Assembly: GCF_026342355.1 (NCBI RefSeq)
Contig: NZ_JAPEMV010000002.1
Span: 372,001-436,000 of the forward strand
From: Streptomyces sp. NBC_00249
GTDB taxonomy: Bacteria > Actinomycetota > Actinomycetes > Streptomycetales > Streptomycetaceae
Length of the DNA: 64,000 nt
Direction of reading: 5' to 3'
The notes beneath the pieces are model-generated. The model saw nothing but the letters and a program-made list of their open reading frames with translations. It did not search any database and was not told the DNA's origin. Position 1 is the first letter of the stretch. Each line of letters opens with the position of its first letter. A program made the translations under genes and the position numbers. This document shows positions 7,994 through 17,500 of the stretch, piece by piece.

Positions 7994-8155
7994 GTGTGAA
8001 CCTTCGCGGGTGGAGGCCTGGGGGTCCGTTCCAGTGTCTCAGCCGCCCCCGGAGATCTTGCCCCGGGTCCCCGCACACCGGTCGCAGACCTCCCGAAGTC
8101 GGTAAGTGTGGCGTATATCGGCCACGGGGCCCTGTTCGGCCCCGCCCGCTGCGGC

Positions 8156-8161
8156 TACCTT
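8156..8161 (+). promoter_or_regulatory. -10 box (TACCTT) for leaderless AIM24 operon transcript
   Basis: TACCTT is followed by 6 bases and the GTG at 8168. No ribosome-binding site precedes this GTG, so the transcript probably starts at the GTG itself. The -35 region is not convincing. Confidence 0.5.
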
Positions 8162-8167
8162 CATCCC

Positions 8168-8806
8168 GTGGCTCAGTTCCGACTCCAAGGCAGCAAGGTG
8201 CTCGCCGTCGACCTGACCGGTGACGCCGTGAAAGCGAAGAACGGCGCCATGGTCGCGTACGACGGCCAGATGGCCTTCAAGAAGATGACCGGCGGCGGCG
8301 AAGGCCTCCGCGGAATGGTGACCCGCCGGCTGACCGGCGAACAGATGACGGTGATGGAGGTGCAGGGGCACGGCACCTGCTTCTTCGCGGACCGTGCGAG
8401 TGAGATCAATCTGGTCAATCTGCGCGGCGAGAAGCTGTACGTCGAATCCAGCAACCTGCTGTGCACCGACGCCGGCCTGCGCACCGGCACGACCTTCACC
8501 GGCCTGCGCGGGGCCACGACGGGCAACGGTCTCTTCACGACCACCGTCGAGGGCTCCGGCCAGGCGGCGATCACGTCCGACGGCCCGGCGGTGGTGCTGC
8601 GGGTCAGCGCCCAGTACCCGCTGTCGGTGGACCCGGGCGCGTACGTCGCGCACACGGGCGACCTGCGGCAGTCCCTCCAGTCCGGGGTCAACTTCCGCAC
8701 CCTGATCGGCGAGGGCTCCGGCGAGTCCTTCCAGATCCGCTTCGAGGGCGAGGGCCTGGTCTACGTGCAGCCCAGCGAGCGCAACACGATCGGCGGCGAC
8801 GTCTGA
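8168..8806 (+). CDS. AIM24 family protein 1
   Basis: The protein has 212 residues and starts [21 protein letters not shown]. It has the AIM24/TraP-like beta-helix fold typical of DUF124: repeated glycine-rich beta turns, [28 protein letters not shown] and [20 protein letters not shown]24 in yeast mitochondria shapes the inner membrane; in actinobacteria the role is unknown. The GTG at 8168 is supported by the TACCTT box and by conservation of the start in the family as I recall it. It is first of three paralogues joined by 1-nt and 4-nt overlaps. There is no signal peptide, so it is cytoplasmic or peripheral. Confidence 0.85.
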   Translation: MAQFRLQGSKVLAVDLTGDAVKAKNGAMVAYDGQMAFKKMTGGGEGLRGMVTRRLTGEQMTVMEVQGHGTCFFADRASEINLVNLRGEKLYVESSNLLCTDAGLRTGTTFTGLRGATTGNGLFTTTVEGSGQAAITSDGPAVVLRVSAQYPLSVDPGAYVAHTGDLRQSLQSGVNFRTLIGEGSGESFQIRFEGEGLVYVQPSERNTIGGDV

Positions 8807-9456
8807 TGCCGTTCCGCGAGATCAACTCGAAGATGGTCGAGGCCCAGGTGGTCCCCGGCCAGAAGATGTACAGCCAGCGCGGGGCGATGCTCGCCTACCG
8901 CGGCGAGGTCTCCTTCACCCCCAGCCTGACGGGCGGTCAGGGCGGCGTGATGGGCATGATCGGGCGCCGCGTGGCGAACGAGCAGACCCCGCTGATGACG
9001 GTCGAGGGCAGCGGCACCGTGATGTTCGGCCACGGCGGCCACCACATCCAGGTGATCAGCCTCACCGGCGAGACCCTCTACGTCGAGGCCGACCGGCTGC
9101 TGGCCTTCGACGGGACCCTCCAGCAGGGCACGATGTTCATGGGCTCGCAGGGCGGTGTCATGGGCATGGTGCGCGGCCAGGTGACCGGCCAGGGCCTGTT
9201 CACCACCACCCTCAAGGGCCACGGCTCGGTCGCCGTGATGGCCCACGGCGGAGTCATCGAGCTCCCGATCCACCCGAACCGCCCGGTCCACGTGGACCCG
9301 CAGGCGTACGTCGCCCACCACGGCGACGTACGCAACAAGCTCTCCACCGCGCTCGGCTGGCGCGACATGGTGGGGCGCGGCTCGGGCGAGGCGTTCCAGC
9401 TGGAGCTGTCCGGCCAGGGCGCGGTGTACGTACAGGCCTCGGAGGAGAAGCTGTGA
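8806..9456 (+). CDS. AIM24 family protein 2
   Basis: The protein has 216 residues. The start ATG shares its A with the TGA stop of the first paralogue (TGATG), so translation is coupled. The core repeats the family pattern: MTVEGSGTVMFG, ETLYVEADRLLAFDGTLQQG and GQGLFTTTLKGHGSVAVM, aligning with the same blocks in the gene before it. Two methionine-rich glycine turns (GGQGGVMGMIGR and GSQGGVMGMVRG) are distinctive. No transmembrane segment is predicted. It is likely to form a hetero-assembly with its neighbours; that is inference from coupling only. Confidence 0.85.
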   Translation: MPFREINSKMVEAQVVPGQKMYSQRGAMLAYRGEVSFTPSLTGGQGGVMGMIGRRVANEQTPLMTVEGSGTVMFGHGGHHIQVISLTGETLYVEADRLLAFDGTLQQGTMFMGSQGGVMGMVRGQVTGQGLFTTTLKGHGSVAVMAHGGVIELPIHPNRPVHVDPQAYVAHHGDVRNKLSTALGWRDMVGRGSGEAFQLELSGQGAVYVQASEEKL

Positions 9457-10271
9457 ACTTTGGTCCCGTGACCGGCGGCCCGGGCGGTCCGACGGTCTTC
9501 GACCCGTACACCCTGCCCTCCGACGACAACGTCAACCCGTACACCTTCTGCGTGGAGCTCAAGGGGAGCCAGTGGTTCCTGCAGAAGGGCAAGATGATCT
9601 CGTACTACGGGAGCATCGAGTTCAACGGCATCGGCAACGGCCGCTTCGACCGGCTGCTGCGCACGAGCTTCCACTCGCCGCTGCACGCCGCCGACTGGGT
9701 GGTGGCCGAAGGGCAGGGCAAGATGCTGCTCGCCGACCGGGCCTTCGACGTGAACTCGTACGACCTGGACAAGGGCAACCTGACCATCCGGTCGGGGAAC
9801 CTGCTCGCGTACCAGCCCACGCTGGCCCTGAAGCAGTCGATCGTGCCGGGCTTCCTGACCCTGATCGGAACCGGGAAGTTCGTGGCGGCGTCCAACGGTC
9901 CGGTGGTGTTCATGGAGCCGCCGCTGCGCGTGGACCCGCAGGCGCTGGTCGGCTGGGCGGACTGCCCGTCGCCGTGCCACCACTACGATCACGGCTACAT
10001 GTCGGGCGTGATGGGCGGGCTGCGCTCGCTCACGGGCATCGGCGGGACCTCGGGCGAGGAGCACCAGTTCGAGTTCGTCGGCGCCGGGACGGTGCTGCTG
10101 CAGTCCACCGAGCTGCTGATGGCGGAGCAGGCGGTCGGCGCGGTGGGCGCGGGCGCGGCCACGGGCAACCAGCAGGGCGTCCCGGGTGCGGGCCAGGGCC
10201 CGATGGGGCAGCTGGGCGTGCCGCGGATGCCGGGGCAGCTGGGTGATCTCCAGCGCCGGCTCGGACTGTGA
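9453..10271 (+). CDS. AIM24 family protein 3
   Basis: The protein has 272 residues. The GTG start overlaps the stop of paralogue 2 by 4 nt (GTGA). The AIM24 domain is more diverged: GSQWFLQKGKMISYYGSIEF at the N-terminus, then KMLLADRAFDVNSYDLD and TLIGTGKFVAASNGPVVF. About 45 residues after the domain are rich in Gly, Gln, Ala and Pro (GVPGAGQGPMGQLGVPRMPG), a tail absent from the other two. The operon seems to end here; a MarR gene with its own promoter follows 65 bp downstream. Function is unknown. Confidence 0.83.
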   Translation: MNFGPVTGGPGGPTVFDPYTLPSDDNVNPYTFCVELKGSQWFLQKGKMISYYGSIEFNGIGNGRFDRLLRTSFHSPLHAADWVVAEGQGKMLLADRAFDVNSYDLDKGNLTIRSGNLLAYQPTLALKQSIVPGFLTLIGTGKFVAASNGPVVFMEPPLRVDPQALVGWADCPSPCHHYDHGYMSGVMGGLRSLTGIGGTSGEEHQFEFVGAGTVLLQSTELLMAEQAVGAVGAGAATGNQQGVPGAGQGPMGQLGVPRMPGQLGDLQRRLGL

Positions 10272-10300
10272 CGTTCCGCACGTCGCGGATGTTCCTATTT

Positions 10301-10330
10301 TTGTACGTAATTCAACTTCTTAGGTAGAGT
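10301..10330 (+). promoter_or_regulatory. Promoter of the MarR gene, leaderless, with possible operator
   Basis: TTGTAC (10301-10306), an 18-bp spacer and TAGAGT (10325-10330) make a good promoter. Only 6 bases separate TAGAGT from the ATG at 10337, predicting a leaderless transcript. An AACT/AGTT inverted repeat straddles the spacer and -10 region and could be an autoregulatory MarR site. The stretch is strikingly AT-rich. Confidence 0.6.
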
Positions 10331-10336
10331 TCATTC

Positions 10337-10822
10337 ATGGAGACCATGGAGACCGAGACGGCCACTCGCTGGCTTACCGACGCCGAACAGTGCGCCTGGC
10401 GCACCCACCTGGACGTCAGCAGACTGCTGATGCACCAGCTGGAAAAGGATCTCCAGCCCTTCGGACTCACCAACAACGACTACGAGATCCTCGTGAACCT
10501 CTCGGAGTCGGACGGCCACCGGATGCGCATGAGCGACCTCGCGACCGCCACGCTGCAGTCCAAGAGCCGGCTGTCCCACCAGATCACCCGCATGGAGACG
10601 GCGGGCCTGGTGCGCCGCGTGAACTGCGAGTCCGACCGCCGCGGCCTGTACGCGGTCCTCACCGACGAGGGCATGGACACCATGCGCAAGGTCGCCCCGC
10701 ACCACGTGGCGTCCGTCCGGGAGCACTTCATCGACCTGCTTCCGCCGGAGGCCCTGGCGGCGCTGCGCGAGTCGCTGCGCCCCGTCGCGGACCACCTGCG
10801 GGACAACCGCGGCAAGGTCTGA
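10337..10822 (+). CDS. MarR family transcriptional regulator
   Basis: The protein has 161 residues. The winged helix covers about 45-115: HRMRMSDLATATLQSKSRLSHQITRM is the helix-turn-helix region, and the wing has CESDRRGLYAVLTDEG with the conserved Asp-Arg-Arg pattern of MarR proteins. A second ATG at 10346 would drop three residues; the first fits the leaderless promoter. It lies directly after the AIM24 operon on the same strand but has its own promoter. It may sense phenolic or redox signals, as many MarR proteins do, but nothing here identifies a ligand. Confidence 0.87.
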   Translation: METMETETATRWLTDAEQCAWRTHLDVSRLLMHQLEKDLQPFGLTNNDYEILVNLSESDGHRMRMSDLATATLQSKSRLSHQITRMETAGLVRRVNCESDRRGLYAVLTDEGMDTMRKVAPHHVASVREHFIDLLPPEALAALRESLRPVADHLRDNRGKV

Positions 10823-10831
10823 GGGACCCCC

Positions 10832-10856
10832 GCCCGTCGCGCCGTACGCGGCGGGC
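10832..10856 (+). terminator. Hairpin after the MarR gene
   Basis: GCCCGTCGC and GCGGCGGGC pair as a 9-bp stem with one G-U, separated by 7 nt. It begins 10 nt after the MarR stop codon. Confidence 0.45.
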
Positions 10857-10918
10857 GGCCGGAGAATGGGCGGTACCGCTTACTGCCGGCCGCCCGGCCG
10901 GCCGGAGGAGGTCCAGCC

Positions 10919-11524
10919 ATGAAGCGCACGCGTACGTGCACCCTGTACGTCCCGGCGGCCGTCGCCGCGGCCCTGCTGTTCCCGGGCCCGGCGGCGGCCG
11001 TCGCCGCGACGTCCGCCGACGCGGCGGGATCCGTCCCCGCCTCGGCCGTCGCACGGGCCGACACCGACGCCGCGGGAGCGGCCGCCGCGGCCCTGAAGAA
11101 GTACCCGGGGTACGTCGAGTCCCTCGACAAGGACGGTTCCGTCTGGCACGTGAACGTGATCGCCAAGGGCGGCCAGGGCCACGCCGAGGTCGAGGTGGAC
11201 TCCGCCGGCGCCGCCACGGTCCGCAACCGCGACTCCGACAACGAGGCGAACGAGTACAAGACCCTCCTCGCCGCCAAGATCAGCGCCGACCGGGCCATGA
11301 AGGCGGCCCTGGCGGCGCACCCGGGCAAGGTCTGGTCGGTCGACTGGGACGACGAGAACGACAACGGCGTCGCCGACCACTGGTCGGTGCAGGTCAGGTC
11401 CTCGAACGGCGACAAGAAGAACGTCGCCGTCGACGCCACCAGCGGCAAGGTCACCGCGTCCCGCTCGGACTCGAACGACAACGACAACGACTCCGACTCC
11501 GACGGCAACGACGACGGAAACTGA
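10919..11524 (+). CDS. Secreted PepSY-domain protein
   Basis: The protein has 201 residues and begins with a Sec signal peptide: basic MKRTR, a hydrophobic stretch VPAAVAAALLFPGPAAAV, and an AxA-type site near residue 30. Two PepSY-like units follow, residues about 50-100 (AAALKKYPGYVESLDKDG...GHAEVEVDSAG) and 115-175 (DRAMKAALAAHPGKVWSVDW). The last 25 residues are almost only Ser, Asp and Asn, possibly a cation-binding or flexible tail. PepSY domains often inhibit or chaperone secreted proteases. A strong GGAGGAGG site lies 7 nt before the ATG. It stands alone, with hairpins on both sides. Confidence 0.85.
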   Translation: MKRTRTCTLYVPAAVAAALLFPGPAAAVAATSADAAGSVPASAVARADTDAAGAAAAALKKYPGYVESLDKDGSVWHVNVIAKGGQGHAEVEVDSAGAATVRNRDSDNEANEYKTLLAAKISADRAMKAALAAHPGKVWSVDWDDENDNGVADHWSVQVRSSNGDKKNVAVDATSGKVTASRSDSNDNDNDSDSDGNDDGN

Positions 11525-11553
11525 GCCCCGCCGCCGGAGCCCCGCCGCCGAAG

Positions 11554-11588
11554 CCCGGCAGCGGGACCCGGCAGCGGGACCCGGCAGC
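11554..11588. repeat. 13-bp tandem repeat, 2.7 copies
   Basis: The unit CCCGGCAGCGGGA is repeated head to tail in the gap between the convergent PepSY and meaB genes. It is likely a slippage product in noncoding DNA. Confidence 0.7.
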
Positions 11589-11590
11589 AG

Positions 11591-11617
11591 CGGCCGGGGG
11601 CGGATGCGCCCCGGCCG
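11591..11617. terminator. Hairpin between convergent PepSY and meaB genes
   Basis: CGGCCGGGG and CCCCGGCCG are perfect 9-bp arms around a 9-nt loop. The position suggests termination from both sides. Confidence 0.6.
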
Positions 11618-11629
11618 CCGCCACCCGGA

Positions 11630-12592
11630 TCAGCCCTCCGTGAGGCTCTCCAGCAGCGCGTCGGCGGCCGCGTAGGGATCCAGCTCCCCCGCCGCCACCC
11701 GGGCGGCCAGCGCGTCCAGGTGCGCGTCCCCGCGCAGGTCGGCCAGGCGCCCCCGCAGCACGGTGATCGCGATGGTCTCGACCTCCCGCGCCGCGCGGGC
11801 CGCACGCCGCTCGGCCAGCACCCCGCGCTCGTCCATCCACGCCCGGTGCTTCTCCAGCGCCTCGACCAGCTCGTCGATGCCCTGGCCGCGCGCGGCGACC
11901 GTCTTGACGATCGGCGGCCGCCAGTCGCCCGCGCCCCGGGACTCGCCCAGGCTGAGCATGTGGTTCAGCTCCCGGGCGGTGGCGTCCGCGCCGTCCCGGT
12001 CGGCCTTGTTCACCACGTACACGTCGCCGATCTCCAGGATCCCCGCCTTGGCGGCCTGGATCCCGTCGCCCATCCCCGGTGCCAGCAGCACCACCGAGGT
12101 GTCGGCCTGGGAGGCGATCTCCACCTCGGACTGCCCGACCCCGACCGTCTCGACCAGGATCACCTCGCAGCCCGCCGCGTCGAGCACCCGGATCGCCTGC
12201 GGGGCGGCCCAGGCCAGCCCGCCCAGGTGTCCCCGGGTGGCCATGGAGCGGATGTAGACACCCGGGTCGGAGGCGTGGTCCGACATCCGGACCCGGTCGC
12301 CGAGCAGGGCCCCGCCCGAGAAGGGCGAGGACGGGTCCACCGCGAGCACGCCGACGCGCTTGCCGGCCGCGCGGTAGGCCGACACGAGGGCCGAGGTCGA
12401 GGTCGACTTGCCGACCCCGGGGGAACCGGTCAGGCCGACCACGTACGCGCCGCCGGTCAGCGGGGCCAGGGCGGCCATCACCTCGCGCAGTTGCGGGGAC
12501 GCCCCCTCGACCAGTGAGATCAGCCGGGCCACCGCCCGCGGCCGGCCCTCGCGGGCCTGTGCCACCAGCGTGGGGACGTCCACCGTCGTCAT
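11630..12592 (-). CDS. meaB: Methylmalonyl-CoA mutase-associated GTPase MeaB
   Basis: The protein has 320 residues. This G3E GTPase guards B12-dependent mutases: it gates cofactor loading and helps eject inactivated cobalamin. Visible motifs are the P-loop GLTGSPGVGKST (about residues 52-63), the G3E stretch VLAVDPSSPFSGGALLGDRVRM, Walker B VILVETVGVGQSE and the base-recognition NKAD. The C-terminal dimerisation region is present. The start is the ATG at 12592. The thiolase gene ends 8 nt upstream, so the two are cotranscribed. The client is probably IcmA encoded at 1006-2706 and/or methylmalonyl-CoA mutase elsewhere. Confidence 0.94.
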   Translation of the reverse strand: MTTVDVPTLVAQAREGRPRAVARLISLVEGASPQLREVMAALAPLTGGAYVVGLTGSPGVGKSTSTSALVSAYRAAGKRVGVLAVDPSSPFSGGALLGDRVRMSDHASDPGVYIRSMATRGHLGGLAWAAPQAIRVLDAAGCEVILVETVGVGQSEVEIASQADTSVVLLAPGMGDGIQAAKAGILEIGDVYVVNKADRDGADATARELNHMLSLGESRGAGDWRPPIVKTVAARGQGIDELVEALEKHRAWMDERGVLAERRAARAAREVETIAITVLRGRLADLRGDAHLDALAARVAAGELDPYAAADALLESLTEG

Positions 12593-12600
12593 ACGGGCAC

Positions 12601-13803
12601 CTACGCCTTCGGGACGCGGATCACGAGGGCGTCGCCCTGGCCGCCGCCACCGCACAGCGCGGCCGCGCCGACACCGCCGCCGCGGCGCTTCAGCTCCAGC
12701 GCCAGGTGCAGCACCACACGGGCCCCGGACATGCCGATCGGGTGGCCGAGGGCAATGGCGCCACCGTTGACGTTCACCTTTTCCGGGGTCACGCCGAGGT
12801 CCTTCATTGACTGCACGGCGACCGCCGCGAAGGCCTCGTTGATCTCGATGAGGTCCAGGTCGGAGACCTGCAGGCCCTCCTTCTTCAGGGCGTGCAGGAT
12901 CGCGTTCGACGGCTGCGACTGGAGGGAGTTGTCCGGGCCGGCCACATTGCCGTGGGCGCCGATCTCGGCGATCCACTCCAGGCCCAGCTCCTCGGCCTTC
13001 GCCTTGCTCATCACGACCACGGCGGCGGCGCCGTCCGAGATCTGCGAGGAGGTGCCGGCGGTGATCGTGCCGTCCTTGGTGAAGGCCGGACGCAGCTTGC
13101 CGAGGGACTCCGCCGTGGTCTCGGGGCGGATGCCCTCGTCGGTGGAGAACAGCACCGGGTCGCCCTTGCGCTGCGGGATCTCGACCGGGGTGATCTCCGC
13201 GTCGAAGACGCCGTTCTTCTGCGCGGCGGCGGCCCGCTGGTGGGAGGCGGCCGCGAACTCGTCCTGCGGGGCGCGCTCGATGCCCAGGCGGGTGTTGTGC
13301 GTCTCGGTGGACAGGCCCATCGGGATGCCCTCGAAGGCGTCGGTGAGGCCGTCGTAGGCCATCGCGTCGAGCATCTCGACGGCGCCGTACTTGAAGCCCT
13401 CGCGGGACTTCGGCAGCAGGTGCGGGGCGTTGGTCATGGACTCCTGGCCGCCCGCGACCACGATGTCGAACTCCCCGGCGCGGATGAGCTGGTCGGCCAG
13501 CGCGATGGCGTCGAGACCCGAGAGGCACACCTTGTTGATGGTGAGCGCGGGCACGTTCATGGGGATGCCGGCCTTGACGGCGGCCTGGCGGGCGGGGATC
13601 TGGCCCGCGCCGGCCTGGAGCACCTGGCCCATGATCACGTACTGGACCTGGTCGCCGGAGATCCCGGCCCGTTCCAGCGCGGACTTGATCGCGAAGCCGC
13701 CGAGGTCGGCGCCCGAGAAGGACTTCAGCGAGCCGAGCAGCCGCCCCATGGGCGTGCGGGCCCCGGCGACGATCACTGAAGTGGTGTTGTTCGTTCCGGA
13801 CAT
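12601..13803 (-). CDS. Acetyl-CoA C-acetyltransferase (thiolase)
   Basis: The protein has 400 residues, the normal length for a type II thiolase that condenses or cleaves acetoacetyl-CoA. The nucleophilic Cys is in [11 protein letters not shown] (about residue 93), the His in [15 protein letters not shown] and the second catalytic Cys in [11 protein letters not shown]. The enzyme could serve polyhydroxybutyrate-type, ethylmalonyl-CoA or fatty-acid metabolism. It is the first gene of a unit with meaB and is divergent from methylmalonyl-CoA epimerase. Together with the hydroxybutyryl-CoA dehydrogenase at 31911-32759 it covers the first two steps from acetyl-CoA towards butyryl-CoA, a substrate of IcmA. 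Confidence 0.92.
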   Translation of the reverse strand: MSGTNNTTSVIVAGARTPMGRLLGSLKSFSGADLGGFAIKSALERAGISGDQVQYVIMGQVLQAGAGQIPARQAAVKAGIPMNVPALTINKVCLSGLDAIALADQLIRAGEFDIVVAGGQESMTNAPHLLPKSREGFKYGAVEMLDAMAYDGLTDAFEGIPMGLSTETHNTRLGIERAPQDEFAAASHQRAAAAQKNGVFDAEITPVEIPQRKGDPVLFSTDEGIRPETTAESLGKLRPAFTKDGTITAGTSSQISDGAAAVVVMSKAKAEELGLEWIAEIGAHGNVAGPDNSLQSQPSNAILHALKKEGLQVSDLDLIEINEAFAAVAVQSMKDLGVTPEKVNVNGGAIALGHPIGMSGARVVLHLALELKRRGGGVGAAALCGGGGQGDALVIRVPKA

Positions 13804-13938
13804 GAGGCACAGCCCCTTGGATGAGGAGTGAACGAGGGTTTACCCGAATGTACTGAGCGGTACCCGCGCAGTCACCGGGCAGTCGGTGTGATCGCTGGCA
13901 CGTTGCGTGACCACCCTCCTCGGCGGTGCACTGGTCCC

Positions 13939-14367
13939 ATGCTGACAAGAATCGACCACATCGGGATCGCCTGCTTCGACCTGGACAAGACCGTCGAGTT
14001 CTACCGTGCCACGTACGGGTTCGAGGTGTTCCACACCGAGGTCAACGAGGAGCAGGGCGTCCGCGAGGCCATGCTCAAGATCAACGAGACCTCCGACGGC
14101 GGTGCCTCCTACCTCCAGCTCCTGGAGCCCACCCGCGAGGACTCCACGGTCGCCAAGTGGCTGGCCAAGAACGGTGAGGGCGTCCACCACATCGCCTTCG
14201 GCACCGCCGACGTCGACGGGGACGCCGAGGCCATCCGCGGCAAGGGCGTCCGGGTCCTCTACGACGAGCCCCGGACGGGTTCCATGGGCTCCCGGATCAC
14301 CTTCCTGCACCCCAAGGACTGCCACGGAGTCCTCACCGAACTGGTCACCAGCAACCCTGAGCACTGA
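13939..14367 (+). CDS. mce: Methylmalonyl-CoA epimerase
   Basis: The protein has 142 residues and belongs to the glyoxalase/VOC fold. It interconverts (2R)- and (2S)-methylmalonyl-CoA. The N-terminal LTRIDHIGIACFDLDKTVEF carries the metal-binding His; GVHHIAFGTADV and the late Glu in GVLTELV provide the other metal ligands. It is divergent from the thiolase-meaB unit, and all three belong to one metabolic theme. The start codon has no Shine-Dalgarno sequence; TGCACT lies 6 nt before it and TTGCGT 18 bp further upstream, so a leaderless transcript is possible. Confidence 0.93.
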   Translation: MLTRIDHIGIACFDLDKTVEFYRATYGFEVFHTEVNEEQGVREAMLKINETSDGGASYLQLLEPTREDSTVAKWLAKNGEGVHHIAFGTADVDGDAEAIRGKGVRVLYDEPRTGSMGSRITFLHPKDCHGVLTELVTSNPEH

Positions 14368-14377
14368 TGCCCCCATT

Positions 14378-14412
14378 CCCCGGCCGGTAGAGTGGCACTG
14401 GCTCGGCCGGGG
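14378..14412 (+). promoter_or_regulatory. Hairpin after mce with embedded -10-like box ahead of scy
   Basis: Arms CCCCGGCCG (14378-14386) and CGGCCGGGG (14404-14412) are perfect. TAGAGT at 14388-14393, inside the loop, could be a -10 box for scy, which would give an untranslated leader of roughly 150 nt. A terminator for mce is the alternative reading; both could hold. Confidence 0.35.
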
Positions 14413-14547
14413 TTCGGTGCGGAGACGGGGTCGGGGCCCGAACCCCTGCCCCGGTATCTGACACCATTCCCCGGGGGCGTCGTTCAGCGGGCGAGCGATG
14501 CTCATTTGGGAGTGAGCTTGCGACCAGGGGACGGATGGGACCGCGCT

Positions 14548-17500
14548 GTGCTCGGCTACGAAAGCCAGGAGAGCCATCAGGCTGAAGCCGACCATCTCAC
14601 GCGCTTCGAAGCCGAGATGGAACGGCTGAAGAAGGAGCGCGGGAAGGCCGTCCAGCACGCCGAGGACCTGGGATACCAGGTCGAGGTGCTGCGCGCCAAG
14701 CTCCACGAGGTACGCCGCAATCTCGCGTCCCGCCCCGCCTACGACGGCGCGGACATGGGTTACCAGGCGGAGCAGCTGCTCCGCAATGCCCAGATCCAGG
14801 CCGACCAGATGCGCTCCGACGCCGAGCGCGAGCTGCGCGACGCCCGGGCGCAGACGCAGCGCATCCTCCAGGAGCACGCCGAGCACCAGGCACGGCTCCA
14901 GGCCGAGCTGCACGCGGAGGCCGTCAACCGGCGCCAGCGTCTGGACCAGGAGCTCAACGAACGCCGCCAGACCGTCGAGGCGCACGTCAACGAGAACGTG
15001 GCCTGGGCCGAGCAGCTGCGCGCCCGTACGGAGTCCCAGGCGCGCCGGCTTATGGAGGAGTCCCGCGCCGAGGCCGAGCAGTCCCTGAACGCGGCCCGCG
15101 CCGAGGCCGCCCGGGTCGCCGAGGAGACCCGGCGCCGGATGGCCGCCGACGCGGAGGCCTCGCGCGCCGAGGCCGAATCCTCCCTGCTGCGCGCCCGCAA
15201 GGAGGCCGAGCGGCTGCTGTCCGCCGCCTCCGCGCAGGCTCAGGAGGCCACCGAGCACGCGGAGCGGCTGCGCAGCACCAGCACCGCCGAGGCCGAGCAG
15301 ACCCGGCAGCAGACCATGGACCTCGCCCGGGTGACCGAGTCCCGGGTGCAGGAGGCGGACAGCGCCCTGCGCTCCGCCCGCGCCGAGGCCGAGACGCTGC
15401 TCGCGGAGGCCAAGGAGAGCGCGGCCCGCCAGCTCGCCTCCGCGGAGTCCGTCAACGAGCAGCGCACCCGCACCGCCAAGGAGCAGGTCGCCCGGCTGGT
15501 CGGCGAGGCCACCAAGGAGGCCGAGGTCCTCAAGGCCGAGGCCGAACAGGCGCTGGCCGACGCCCGGGCGGGGGCGGAGCGGCTGCGCAGCGAGGCCGGC
15601 GAGCAGGCCCGTACGGCCGCCGCCGAGGACATGGCGGCGCAGCTGGCGAAGGCGGCCCGCACCGCGGAGGACGTACTGAACAAGGCTTCGGAGGACGCCC
15701 GGGCCACCACCCGAGCCGCGTCCGAGGAGGCCGAACGGATCCGCCGCGAGGCGGAGTCCGAGGCGGACCGGCTGCGCCTCCAGGCGGCGACCACCGCCGA
15801 CGAGCTCAAGGGCGCGGCGAAGGACGACACCGAGGAGTACCGGGCCCGCACCGTCGAGCTCCAGGAGGAGGCCCGGCGGCTGCGCGGCGAGGCCGAGCAG
15901 CTGCGCGCGGAGGCCGTCGCCGAGGGCGAGCGGATCCGCGGGGAGGCCCGCCGCGAGGCGGTCCAGCAGATCGAGGAGGCGGCCAGGACCGCCGAGGAGC
16001 TGCTCGGCAAGGCCAAGTCGGACGCGGACGAGCTGCGCGGGGGTGCCTCCGCCGAGAGCGAGCGGGTCCGCGCCGAGGCCGTGGAGCGGGCCACGACCCT
16101 GCGCAAGCAGGCCGAGGAGACCCTGGAGCGCACCCGCGCGGAGGCCGAGCGGCTGCGGGACGAGGCCGAGGAGCAGGCGCAGGCCGTGGCCGCCGAGGCG
16201 GACGCCGCCGCCCGCGCCCGGCGCGAGGAGACCGAGCAGGCCCTCGCCGCGAAGCGCGCGGAGGCCGATGTCGAGCTGGTCCGGCTGCACACCGAGGCCG
16301 AGGGCCGGCTGACGACGGCCGAGCAGACGCTGCGCGACGCCCGCGCGGCGGCGGAGAACATCCGCCGCGAGACCACCGAGGAGAACGACCGGCTGCGCGC
16401 CGAGTCGGCGGAGCGCATCCGCACCCTGCAGACCCAGTCCGAGGCGGAGGCCGAGGAGCTGCGCGCGGAGGCCGCGGACGACGCGGGCCGGGTCCGCGCG
16501 GAGGCCGAGCAGGTCTCCGTACGGCTGCGCGCGGAGGCCGAGGCGGAGTCGGAGCGGCTGCGCGGCGAGGCCCAGGAGACGGCGGACCGGCTGCGCGCGG
16601 AGGCCAAGGCCGCCGCCGAGCGGGTCGCCGAGGAGGCCGCCGAGGCGCTGGCCGCCGCCCAGGAGGAGGCCGCCCGGCGTCGCCGGGAGGCCGAGGAGAC
16701 CCTGTCGGGGGCCCGGACGGACGCCGGGAACGAGCGGGCTCAGGCCCGCGAGCAGAGCGAGGAACTCCTCGCCCAGGCCCGCAAGCGCTCCGAGGAGGCC
16801 ACCGCCGAGGCGGTCTGGCTGACGGAGGAGGCCGAGCGGCGCGCGTCCGAGGTGGTCGCGGCGGCCGAGGCCACCGCCCAGCAGGTACGGGACTCCGTGG
16901 CCGGGCTGCACGAGCAGGCCGAGGAGGAGATCTCGGGGCTGCGCAGCGCCGCCGAGCACGCGGCGGAGCGTACGCGCACCGAGGCGGAGGAGGAGGCGGA
17001 CCGGGTCCGCTCCGACGCCCACGCCGAGCGCGAGCGCGCCGGCGAGGACGCGACGCGTATCCGCAGCGAGGCCCGGGTCGAGACGGACGCGGCGAAGGCG
17101 CTGGCCGAGCGGACGGTCGGCGACGCCATCGCCGAGGCCGAGCAGGTGCGCGCCGACACCGCCGAGTACGCCCAGCGGGTGCGTACGGAGGCGACGGACG
17201 CCCTGGCGGCGTCCGAGCGGGACGCGGCGCGGACCCGGGCGGACGCCCGGGACGACGCGAACCGCATCCGCGGCGAGGCTGCGGAATCCCTGGAGGCCTC
17301 GCGCGCCGAGGGCGGCCGGATCGTCGCCGAGGCGACGGCCGAGGCCGAGCGGCTCACCGAGGAGACCCGCGCGGCGAACGCCGTCACGGTCGGGGACGCG
17401 CAGGCGCAGGCCGAGCGGCTCACCGCCGACGCACAGGCGGCCGCGGAGGCCACCCGCGCCGAGGCGGCGGCCACGCTGGACGAGGCCCGCGCCGAGGGCA

